The notes beneath the pieces are model-generated. The model saw nothing but the letters and a program-made list of their open reading frames with translations. It was not told where the DNA came from and searched no databases. DNA of 5,657 nucleotides from Oscillospiraceae bacterium (lineage in GTDB: Bacteria; Bacillota; Clostridia; Oscillospirales; Ruminococcaceae). The stretch covers positions 10,314-15,970 of the forward strand of contig JAHZBJ010000014.1 of assembly GCA_019423445.1 (NCBI GenBank), in the 5' to 3' direction. Positions 1 through 5,657 of the stretch are shown in pieces (within the stretch, counting starts at the first letter, position 1; each line of letters starts with the position of its first letter). A program made the translations under genes and the position numbers.

Positions 1-1632
1 GGCAGCCCGGTGGAACATCCCACCGAAGCGGGCAGCTACCAGGTGCTGGCGGAGATTACCGACTCCAACTACCGCCACGCCAACACCGGAGACGGCGCCG
101 CCTGCCAGATCGGCGTGCTGCAGATTTACCAGACCTCCGCCCCCGCCGTCTACAGCATCACCTTCCTGCCAGGGGCGGAGGATGCCGCGGGAGAACCGCC
201 CTCCCTGCCGGAAAGCATCCCAGGCAGCATTCATTTCCTTCCCGGGCCAGGGGATCTGGAACGGGCAGGGTACCAGTTTGCCGGCTGGGAATACGGCGGC
301 AGAATTTACTCCCCCGGCGCCGCCTTCCACATGCCCGCCAGGGATGTGACCTTCACCGCCTCCTGGACCGAAGCGTCCTTTGAGATCGGCGGTTCGGTGG
401 TTTGGGGAGATGACGGAGATGACCCGCAGCCCGCGGAAAATGTATTGGTCACCCTGATGCGCGGAAACCAGGAGATCGCCTGGGCCCAGACCGAATCCGA
501 CGGCACCTTCTCCTTTGCACAGGTAGCCCCCGGGTTATATAATCTGGTGGCCTCCTACGGCGAGATCATCCAGACCGAAAAAGTCCAGCTGGTGGATCAG
601 GACGAAGATCAGTGCACCATTCATCTGCCCCTGGGCAAAACCAATTCGGTGCTGAAAGTCCTGGACGGAACACCGGCTGTGGTGGTAGGCAACCTGGAGA
701 AGATCTTTACCCCGGAACCGGATGAGGTATATACCGCCGAGGACCGCGCCCTTGTGGAAAACGGCGGCACGGTGGAGATCCTCATGACGGTGGCCGATGC
801 CAGCCCCGCCCCGGACAGCTCTCTGGACCAGAAGATTGCCGCCCTTTCCAGCAGGTTCCAGGAGGGGCTCACCCTGGATCTGACGGTAGAAAAATTCCTG
901 GAGAACGCCGACGGCGAATCTTTGGGCAGCAGCTCCATCCCCGAAACCAACCAGATTATCGACATCGTGATCCCCCTCAGCGGCGAGCTGCAAAGCTGCC
1001 GCAGCTACCGGGTCCTCCGGGAGCATGAGGGCGCTGTGGATGAGCTGGGCACCTCCCCCAACGGGGAAGGGGAATACTATGACCTGGATCAAAGCAAAAC
1101 GGTTCTGACCATCCACGCCGGACAGTTCTCCCTCTATTCCATCCTTTACTCCAACTGGGTTCCCGACTACGGCGACGACGATGACGATGAAAAGCCTCAG
1201 TCCCAGCCGGTTGCGGAACCGCCGGCGGAGGAAGAACTGCCGGCGGGGGAGCTTCCACCGGAACCTGTATCCCAGTCCCAGCCGGAAATCGTCCCGGAGC
1301 CTGATCTCCCGGACTCCCCGGAAGACGGTCCTGATTCTGTCCCAGTTCAGCCGGAAACGGAACCCAGCGGCGCTGCCGCTGTCCCTTCCGGAAAACCCTT
1401 CGTCCTGCTCAACGCAGCCGGAGCCCTGGCCTCTATCCTGCTGGCCATCTTCGGAAAGGGCAAGGGAAAGGACCGTCTGTTTACAGCGGCCTGTGCCGCC
1501 GGTGCAGCAGTCATCACCCTCCTTACCACCGGCTGGCAGGGGATCACCCTGGCCAACCTCTGGACCATTCCTGTGGCCGTCTTTGTGCTCCTGGCCATCC
1601 GGTATTCCCGGCGGCCCCAAGAGAAGGCATAA
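1..1632 (+). CDS. Large multidomain surface protein (protein A), C-terminal 543 residues, 5' end outside window
   Basis: Partial gene ending in TAA at 1630-1632. The frame is open to base 1 and begins inside a beta domain, so the GTG at 10-12 is not taken as the start. Residues counted from base 1: about 1-43 are the end of an MBG-like domain (PTEAGSYQVLAEITDSNY is the typical last-strand pattern). Residues 52-123 resemble an InlB/Listeria-Bacteroides repeat (GYQFAGWEYGG, then YSPG, MPARDVTFTASW). Residues 127-210 resemble a carboxypeptidase-regulatory-like beta sandwich (ESDGTFSFAQVAPGLYNLVA). Residues 213-385 are an unassigned beta-rich domain ending HAGQFSLYSILYS. Residues 389-462 are an Asp run then a Pro/Glu/Ser-rich linker. 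Three hydrophobic helices follow at about 466-484, 493-512 and 518-535; the basic loop KGKGKDR and tail RYSRR fit an outside N-terminal part. No LPXTG motif or catalytic motif is visible. Adhesin-like display is inference; exact function is unknown. Confidence 0.93.
   Translation, partial: GSPVEHPTEAGSYQVLAEITDSNYRHANTGDGAACQIGVLQIYQTSAPAVYSITFLPGAEDAAGEPPSLPESIPGSIHFLPGPGDLERAGYQFAGWEYGGRIYSPGAAFHMPARDVTFTASWTEASFEIGGSVVWGDDGDDPQPAENVLVTLMRGNQEIAWAQTESDGTFSFAQVAPGLYNLVASYGEIIQTEKVQLVDQDEDQCTIHLPLGKTNSVLKVLDGTPAVVVGNLEKIFTPEPDEVYTAEDRALVENGGTVEILMTVADASPAPDSSLDQKIAALSSRFQEGLTLDLTVEKFLENADGESLGSSSIPETNQIIDIVIPLSGELQSCRSYRVLREHEGAVDELGTSPNGEGEYYDLDQSKTVLTIHAGQFSLYSILYSNWVPDYGDDDDDEKPQSQPVAEPPAEEELPAGELPPEPVSQSQPEIVPEPDLPDSPEDGPDSVPVQPETEPSGAAAVPSGKPFVLLNAAGALASILLAIFGKGKGKDRLFTAACAAGAAVITLLTTGWQGITLANLWTIPVAVFVLLAIRYSRRPQEKA
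1396..1605 (+). other. Protein A: three-helix C-terminal membrane anchor
   Basis: Three hydrophobic segments are visible: PFVLLNAAGALASILLAIF, then LFTAACAAGAAVITLLTTGW, then ANLWTIPVAVFVLLAIRY. The basic loop KGKGKDR separates the first two, and RRPQEK ends the protein. This topology leaves the long N-terminal part outside and both basic parts inside. From memory, a multi-helix end with an ITxLLT...WTI pattern recurs in clostridial surface proteins that lack sortase signals. Confidence 0.75.
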
Positions 1633-1640
1633 GCTGCAAA

Positions 1641-1668
1641 GGCCTTTGGAACTACCCGGTTCCAGGCC
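1641..1668 (+). other. Hairpin just downstream of the plus-strand stop
   Basis: The arms GGCCT-GGAAC (1641-1645 and 1648-1652, with a two-base TT bulge) and GTTCCAGGCC (1659-1668) can form ten base pairs around a six-base loop, eight bases after the TAA. No T tract follows, so it is not a classical terminator. It may be a 3'-end structure or chance in GC-rich DNA. Confidence 0.4.
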
Positions 1669-1723
1669 GCCCAGAAGCCAGCGAACAGATCCGTATACCC
1701 TGGCCAAGGACCTCCTCAGGCCA

Positions 1724-1762
1724 AAAAAGACAGCCGCCCAAAGCCGGGGCGGCTGTCTTTTT
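1724..1762. terminator. Bidirectional intrinsic terminator between convergent genes
   Basis: A perfect 16-bp inverted repeat (1724-1739 with 1747-1762) encloses a seven-base loop. The GC core GACAGCCGCCC pairs with GGGCGGCTGTC. Flanking A and T tracts give a terminal U run on either strand: TCTTTTT on the plus transcript and TCTTTTTT on the minus transcript. It lies 91 bases after the plus-gene stop and about 154 bases after the minus-gene stop, so it can end both transcripts. Confidence 0.92.
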
Positions 1763-1842
1763 CACTTTGGGGCTTCCGGCTGTGGGGGAATGGATATCCC
1801 TCCCCGCTTTTCCTGCCCGGGTTTTGTTTTGTTCAATGGTTT

Positions 1843-1876
1843 GGGGCCGCCTCACCTCATTTGGTGAGACGGCCCC
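1843..1876. terminator. Second long hairpin near the minus-gene stop (terminator-like, orientation uncertain)
   Basis: GGGGCCG (1843-1849) pairs with CGGCCCC (1870-1876), and CTCACC (1851-1856) pairs with GGTGAG (1863-1868), with a six-base loop. The single unpaired position (1850/1869) is a C-A mismatch in plus-strand RNA but a G-U wobble in minus-strand RNA, so the stem is continuous for 14 pairs only in the minus transcript. The T-rich tail (TTTGTTGTTT) instead follows on the plus strand. It starts 40 bases after the minus-gene stop and could be a 3'-stabilising stem or a backup terminator. Confidence 0.65.
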
Positions 1877-1916
1877 TTTGTTGTTTCGAGGGATTCCGCT
1901 CCCGGACTTTCCGGCA

Positions 1917-4900
1917 TCAGCTGTTGCTGCGCCGTTTCCACAGAATCCAGAGGCTCAGCGCCGCCAGCACCGCAGCCACGGCCGCAACGGCCAGTGCAGG
2001 GCTGTGTTCCGCCGCGCCCTGTTCCGCGCCGGAGAGGCCGCCCTGGGCCGGAGAAAGGGGAGTGCTTTCCAGCACCTTCTGTTCCGGGTCGATACCCTGG
2101 GTACTGGGGGTCGGGGTAAGGGAAACCGATTCCGGAGCGGCTGGCGCCTGGATCACAATGACACCGCCGGTCTCAGGATTGACAGAGGGAGAGGACTGGC
2201 TCTGCCCTTCATACTGCTCAAGGAGGTAGGAGAGGGGGTAATAGATCCGTCCCGCTTCGTCAGGCAGCGCCTTGCCGGCAGGGATCACCACCGTGTCTCC
2301 ACCTTTCCAGTTCACCACCAGGGAAACTCCCGGATTGTTGCGCAGCGCCTGCATCACCGTCCAGGACATCTTGTCGTAATGCCCTGCGTCGACGCGGACG
2401 GTGCTGCCGTCCCCGGCCCGGTCGATCCGGACCTTGACCTTGTTCCAGAAATCATCCTCGTCGTCATCGCTGTCGCTGCCGCCGGTGTTTCCGCCGCCGG
2501 CATTGCGCCAGGCCACCGCAAAGGGACTGGTGCTGTCAGCGGACACGGTGATGCCGTATCCGGAACTGTCATGGGCGGCCTCCAGGGCCTCCAGGGTCTC
2601 GTCGTCCTTCATGTGGATCACGGCAAAGACGGTATTCCTTCCGGTACCGGAGGGATAGGGGAAGAGGATGGTGGCCCCTTCGTTGGTAAGGGTCCAGGTC
2701 CCGCTTTGGAGCTCCTCCACCTCCAGGTCATAGTAGGCGATGTTGCTGCCGATGGTGGGGATGGTCTTTTGGGCCTCGGCAATGAGAGCCGACTTCACTG
2801 CGTCAGGGTCGCCATAGGCAGCGGTGAGGGCCGGGTCATAGCTGCTGTAGGCCTCGTCGATGGTGCGGACTACCAGCCGCTTCTCGGCGTCGCCAAGGGA
2901 AACCGGCTGGGTGGGAACAACGATGTTCCCGGTGAGGGTGCAGAAAACCGGCGCGGTGTACTTCCAGGCGTCCTGACCGGCGGGAGCACTGATGCCGGAG
3001 ACGGTGACTGTCTTGCCGGTCCCTGCCTGGGGGCTGTCAAAGGTAACTGCGGCATAGCTGGGGACATCCAGGGTATCGCCGGGTACCACGCCAGCATAGG
3101 CCAGGGCTCCCGTAACGGCGGCGGCGCTGGTGCCGTCATAGGTCTTCTCAGCCACCGTCAGTCCTGTGGTGTCGTAGCCCAGGGCCTTGGGGGCAATGGT
3201 GAAGGTGGTGCTGCCGCTGCCCTTCTGGGCGTCGTTCTCATAGGTGGCGGTGACGGTATAGCTGCCGGGGTCGGCGGGCTTTTCACTGGAGGGGCCGTAA
3301 CCGCTGCCGTCCAGAGCCGTCCCTGTATAGCTGTAGGTCCAGCTGCCGCCGGTGGCTCCGGTGGTGCCAACCGGCTCGGACCCGGCATCGCCGTAGGTCC
3401 AGCCCGCCATGGCCACTGTGATATCGGTGATGGGCGTCTTATTGGTCACCTGGATGGTTACCTCCATGGTGCCGTTTTCGTAGTTGCCGCCGTCGGGGGT
3501 AAAGATGAGGGTCACTGTGGCGGCTTTCCCAACATCCTCCAGGGTGAGGCCCTCCGCCAGGCGGAAGATCGCATTTCTGCCGGAGGTCCCTGTCCAGGCA
3601 AGGATATTTTCCTCATCCGCAACCCAATCCACGGCCAAGGTGCCCGGGAGGTTCTGGAAGGCCTCCGTCGTATCCAGCTCCAGGAGGTCGGTATTGCTGT
3701 AGTTTATGGAAAGGGTTATGCTCTCCGGGGCCAGGGAAGCCTTCTGGATCACAAAGGTCCCGGGGACCACCGATGCCGCGGTGTAGTTGCTGTCGCCAAT
3801 GGCTGCGGTAAGGTCATAGGTGCCCGCGTTGGGCCAAACCGCGCCGTTCTGCCCGGCGGGAGTGATAATGACATCGGTTTTTTCGGCGCCGGTGATGTCG
3901 GAGTAACGCCCGGTGAGCTCCGGCACACTGCCGTAGATGGCGGAAGTCTGGTCGACGGTGACCTCCACCTTCTTGGGGGTGATGGTGCCGGTGAGGGTGC
4001 AGGAATCCGGCGCGGTGTACTTCCAGCCGTCATCGCCGGTGGGGTTGCCCGGGGCGCTGACGGTAACCACCTTGTCATTCGCCGCTTCGGCGTCGGCAAA
4101 AACAGCCGTGGTATAGACAGGGGGATTCAGAGTATTGCCGGTTTCCACGCCGGTATAGGCCAGGGTTCCGGTAACGACAGCGTTGTCGCTGCCGTCGTAG
4201 GCCTTCTCAGCCACCGTCAGTCCTGTGGTGTCGTAGCCCAGGGCCTTGGGGGCGATGGTGAAGGCGGTGCTGCCGCTGCCCTTCTGGGTGTCGTTTTCAT
4301 AGGTGGCAGTCACCGTATACTCGCCGGGGTCGGCGGGTTTTTCACTGGAGGGGCCGTAACCGCTGCCGTCCAGAGCCGTCCCTGTGTAGCTGTAAGTCCA
4401 GCTGCCGCCGGTGGCTCCGGTGGTGCCAACCGGCTCGGGCCCGGCATTGCCGTAGGTCCAGCCCGCCATGGCCACCACGATGCCGGTAATGCCATCCTTC
4501 TCGCTGAGCAGAATGGTCACTTCCACGGCAGCTGTCTGATAATTGCCGCTGTCCTCAGGGGTAAAGGTCAGGGTCACCGTGGCGGTGCTGCCTACCATCC
4601 CTTCGGCGAGGCCGTCTTTCAGCTGGAAGGCCATGTCTCCGCCGGAAGGCGCTTTATCCAGGATATTTCCGCTGTCCTCCACCGAGGCGACGGTAAAGCT
4701 CCCGGGGATCTCGGTGATACCGGTTGTATCAATGGTGTGCTCCCCGGTGTTGCTGTAGCGGACCTGGATGGTCTTGCCGGTAAGGTCAGGCTGGACCTTA
4801 TGGATGGTAAAGGTGGTGGAGCTGAGGGAATCCACCTGGTAGTTGCTGTCGTCGATAACGGCGGTGAGGCCATAGGTGCCTGCATTGGGCCAGACCGCGC

Positions 4901-5657
4901 CGTCCCGCCCGGTGGGGGTGATGGTAACTCCGGTCTGGGTTTCCCCATTCACATCCACATAGCTTCCGGTGAGTTTCTCCGGCACGCTGCCGTAGACTGC
5001 GGAAGTCTGGTCAAGGGTGACTTCCACCTTCTTCGGGGTGATGGTGCCGGTGATCCCGTTGGGATAGGTGATATTGTAATTTTTCAATTGGAAACCCGTT
5101 GCCTGGGCATCCTCGGAATCAAAGATGAGGGGGATCTCCTGTCCTGCGTCGGCGCTCTCATAGGCACAGCCGCTGAAGGACAGGCTGCCCGCTGCATCCA
5201 CCGGTACCAGCCCGGTGACGGTCATGGGGATCTCGCCGGTATAAGCGGTGGTGCCGTCATATTCCTTGGTCACCTCCACGGTGGGGGTGGCTTTGGCCGA
5301 CTTGGGGATGATCTCCCCATCGGTAAAGGTGATGATTTCTGTGCTGGACAGCCTGTAGCTGCCGCTGGTGATTGGGTCGGGGGTGAATTTGATGGTCTTG
5401 CCAGTGCCTACATCGGCGTCGTCATATCTGGCGGTGCCGGTGATGGTGAGGGTATCGCTGCCCACCAGGGATTCCGCCTTGACCTTGACCTTTGCACTGC
5501 TGACAATGGTGCCGTCGTACATCTTTTGCTGGCTGCCGGCGCTTTCGTCATAGATAAGGTCTGCAGCGGTGAGGGTCTTAGGTTCCACAATAACGCGGCA
5601 GGTGGCGGTGTATCTGGAGCCATCAATTTCGTATATCAGCGTTAGGGTAACGGGTTC
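1917..5657 (-). CDS. Large YDG/MBG-repeat surface protein (protein B), C-terminal 1246 residues, 5' end outside window
   Basis: Partial gene ending in TGA (1919-1917). The frame stays open to base 5657 (first residues EPVTLTLIYEIDGSRYTATC), so the in-frame GTG at 5588-5586 is internal. Residues counted from 5657: YDG-type domains at about 34-120 (KMYDGT) and 123-204 (KEYDGT). Then come two 353-residue modules (205-557 and 558-910), each with an MBG-like domain (PNAGTY.LTA.I.DSNY), an Ig-like beta domain (YSNT...FTP...NY), an MBG-like domain starting VAMAGWTYG, and a YDG domain (EKAYDG or EKTYDG). Residues about 915-1053 form a membrane-proximal domain ending SPFAVAWRNAGGG. A Gly/Asp linker (GGSDSDDDEDD), a small domain at about 1069-1151, a Pro/Ser-rich spacer, one hydrophobic helix at about 1219-1240 and the tail KRRSNS follow. 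The single helix plus basic tail implies membrane anchoring with the bulk outside. No LPXTG motif and no enzyme motif is seen. Adhesin or stalk role is inferred from domain type only. Confidence 0.93.
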   Translation of the reverse strand, partial: EPVTLTLIYEIDGSRYTATCRVIVEPKTLTAADLIYDESAGSQQKMYDGTIVSSAKVKVKAESLVGSDTLTITGTARYDDADVGTGKTIKFTPDPITSGSYRLSSTEIITFTDGEIIPKSAKATPTVEVTKEYDGTTAYTGEIPMTVTGLVPVDAAGSLSFSGCAYESADAGQEIPLIFDSEDAQATGFQLKNYNITYPNGITGTITPKKVEVTLDQTSAVYGSVPEKLTGSYVDVNGETQTGVTITPTGRDGAVWPNAGTYGLTAVIDDSNYQVDSLSSTTFTIHKVQPDLTGKTIQVRYSNTGEHTIDTTGITEIPGSFTVASVEDSGNILDKAPSGGDMAFQLKDGLAEGMVGSTATVTLTFTPEDSGNYQTAAVEVTILLSEKDGITGIVVAMAGWTYGNAGPEPVGTTGATGGSWTYSYTGTALDGSGYGPSSEKPADPGEYTVTATYENDTQKGSGSTAFTIAPKALGYDTTGLTVAEKAYDGSDNAVVTGTLAYTGVETGNTLNPPVYTTAVFADAEAANDKVVTVSAPGNPTGDDGWKYTAPDSCTLTGTITPKKVEVTVDQTSAIYGSVPELTGRYSDITGAEKTDVIITPAGQNGAVWPNAGTYDLTAAIGDSNYTAASVVPGTFVIQKASLAPESITLSINYSNTDLLELDTTEAFQNLPGTLAVDWVADEENILAWTGTSGRNAIFRLAEGLTLEDVGKAATVTLIFTPDGGNYENGTMEVTIQVTNKTPITDITVAMAGWTYGDAGSEPVGTTGATGGSWTYSYTGTALDGSGYGPSSEKPADPGSYTVTATYENDAQKGSGSTTFTIAPKALGYDTTGLTVAEKTYDGTSAAAVTGALAYAGVVPGDTLDVPSYAAVTFDSPQAGTGKTVTVSGISAPAGQDAWKYTAPVFCTLTGNIVVPTQPVSLGDAEKRLVVRTIDEAYSSYDPALTAAYGDPDAVKSALIAEAQKTIPTIGSNIAYYDLEVEELQSGTWTLTNEGATILFPYPSGTGRNTVFAVIHMKDDETLEALEAAHDSSGYGITVSADSTSPFAVAWRNAGGGNTGGSDSDDDEDDFWNKVKVRIDRAGDGSTVRVDAGHYDKMSWTVMQALRNNPGVSLVVNWKGGDTVVIPAGKALPDEAGRIYYPLSYLLEQYEGQSQSSPSVNPETGGVIVIQAPAAPESVSLTPTPSTQGIDPEQKVLESTPLSPAQGGLSGAEQGAAEHSPALAVAAVAAVLAALSLWILWKRRSNS
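1938..2000 (-). other. Protein B: C-terminal transmembrane anchor
   Basis: A single hydrophobic stretch rich in Ala, Val and Leu (PALAVAAVAAVLAALSLWIL) is followed by WKRRSNS and the stop codon. The positive-inside rule places the short basic tail in the cytoplasm and the repeats outside. There is no LPXTG-like motif just before the helix, so covalent sortase attachment is not supported. Confidence 0.85.
2205..2450 (-). other. Protein B: small C-terminal domain after acidic linker
   Basis: About 82 residues begin FWNKVKVRIDRAGDGSTVRV and include YDKMSWTVMQALRNNPG, LVVNWKGGDTVVIPAGKAL and RIYYPLSYL. It lies directly after the Gly/Asp linker and before the Pro/Ser-rich spacer. From memory, similar FW..V...I..A..G..V.V.A stretches recur in clostridial surface proteins near the C terminus. 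I know of no assigned function. The alternation of short strands and one helix (SWTVMQALRNN) suggests a small alpha/beta fold rather than another Ig-like domain. Confidence 0.65.
2928..3986 (-). repeat. Tandem module copy 2 (1059 bp, 353 codons) in protein B
   Basis: This is the downstream copy, directly abutting copy 1 and ending at the TLTG strand that corresponds to the end of copy 1. It has the same four-domain order. Its YDG domain carries a cysteine (VFCTLTG) at the position matching copy 1 (DSCTLTG). After it the sequence leaves the module and enters the membrane-proximal region beginning PTQPVSLGDAEKR. Confidence 0.9.
3142..3416 (-). repeat. Highly conserved core of tandem module, copy 2
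   Basis: This is the partner of the block at 4201-4475 in direct orientation and the same reading frame. It encodes VAMAGWTYG, then a GTTGATGGSWTYSYTGTALD stretch and the IAPKALGYDTTGLTVAEK strand, which are nearly the same in both copies. A shorter conserved block of about 75 bp also recurs at 3920-3994 and 4979-5053, with about eight mismatches, over the TITPKKVEVT junction. Confidence 0.88.
3987..5045 (-). repeat. Tandem module copy 1 (1059 bp, 353 codons) in protein B
   Basis: This is the upstream copy of an in-frame tandem duplication, running from the TITPKKVEVT strand to just before its second occurrence. It encodes MBG-like, Ig-like, WTYG-type MBG-like and YDG domains in that order. 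Both copies are exactly 353 codons, although a one-residue gap (VPEKLTG versus VPELTG) is balanced by a one-residue insertion in the Ig-like domain of copy 2. By eye, similarity is high in the first MBG-like domain, low in the Ig-like domain, very high in the WTYG domain and moderate in the YDG domain. Confidence 0.9.
4201..4475 (-). repeat. Highly conserved core of tandem module, copy 1
   Basis: This 275-bp block covers the WTYG-type MBG-like domain and the start of the YDG domain. Aligned by eye with 3142-3416 at a constant offset of 1059 bp, it shows about 16 mismatches and no gaps, or about 94% identity. Six of the mismatches cluster in one short patch around 4309-4323. The long identical runs make it a plausible substrate for homologous recombination with its partner. 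Confidence 0.88.

Noticed and set aside
10..12. GTG as a possible start of protein A
   Set aside because: The frame is open to base 1, and the sequence from here is the tail end of an MBG-like domain without a signal peptide.
535..1707. 390-codon minus-strand open frame opposite gene A
   Set aside because: It has the same codon-aligned antisense relation to gene A and crosses the gene A stop. The translation is low-complexity Arg/Gly/Leu-rich with no family features.
1633..1916. Possible small gene or promoter in the intergenic region
   Set aside because: The open frames crossing it are continuations of antisense shadows. No ribosome binding site with a start codon or clear -35/-10 pair was seen, and both neighbours end here, so no promoter is expected.
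2166..2180. NPETG in protein B as a sortase-like motif
   Set aside because: It lies about 55-60 residues before the transmembrane helix, whereas sorting motifs sit immediately before the hydrophobic segment. It is more likely part of the Pro/Ser-rich spacer.
2928..5045. Repeats considered as a CRISPR array or mobile element
   Set aside because: The repeats are long, coding, in frame and directly abutting. They have no short repeat-spacer pattern, terminal inverted repeats or transposase.
5586..5588. GTG as a possible start of protein B
   Set aside because: The frame continues upstream to the window edge with beta-strand sequence (VTLTLIYEIDGSRYTATC), and no signal peptide follows the GTG.
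1767..5645. Very long plus-strand open frame, Gly/Val/Ala rich, opposite gene B
   Set aside because: It is codon-aligned antisense to a clear YDG/MBG protein, its product shows no recognisable domains, and it runs through both intergenic hairpins. Its length follows from the lack of TTA, CTA and TCA codons in gene B.

Overview
The window holds the 3' parts of two large convergent genes and the short intergenic region between them. Both encode big, repetitive, secreted and membrane-anchored cell-surface proteins of the bacterial YDG/MBG (mostly-beta, glycine-rich) type. Neither start is in the window: both reading frames stay open to the window edges. Base composition is high in G+C (roughly 60% by eye) and the codons TTA, CTA and TCA are almost absent. 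Together with the domain mix (YDG, MBG, InlB-type repeat, acidic linkers, C-terminal membrane helices without LPXTG), this suggests a high-GC gut Clostridia member such as the Oscillospiraceae. That assignment is inference; there is no marker gene here.

Positions 1-1632 (+ strand) encode the C-terminal 543 residues of surface protein A. In order these are the end of an MBG-like domain, an InlB/Listeria-Bacteroides-type repeat, a carboxypeptidase-regulatory-like beta domain, an unassigned beta-rich domain, an Asp then Pro/Glu-rich linker, and a three-helix C-terminal membrane anchor. Positions 1633-1916 are intergenic. They contain a strong bidirectional intrinsic terminator, a second long hairpin near the end of the minus-strand gene, and a weaker hairpin just after the plus-strand stop. 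I see no convincing gene or promoter there.

Positions 1917-5657 (- strand) encode the C-terminal 1246 residues of surface protein B. It has two leading YDG-type domains, then two exact-length tandem copies of a 353-residue four-domain module, a membrane-proximal beta domain, a Gly/Asp-rich linker, a small recurring C-terminal domain of unknown role, a Pro/Ser-rich spacer, and a single C-terminal transmembrane helix with a basic tail. The tandem module contains a 275-bp stretch that is about 94% identical between copies, while some flanking domains have diverged strongly. This suggests local sequence homogenisation, or strong constraint on that domain.

The likely shared role is display of long beta-domain stalks on the cell surface, for adhesion or matrix contact. 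No catalytic domain is visible in either fragment, and no dedicated secretion or sortase gene is in the window. I did not find a clearly new biological system. The points most worth a second look are the module duplication with its conserved core, the two different non-sortase anchors on paired convergent surface genes, and the small C-terminal domain of protein B.
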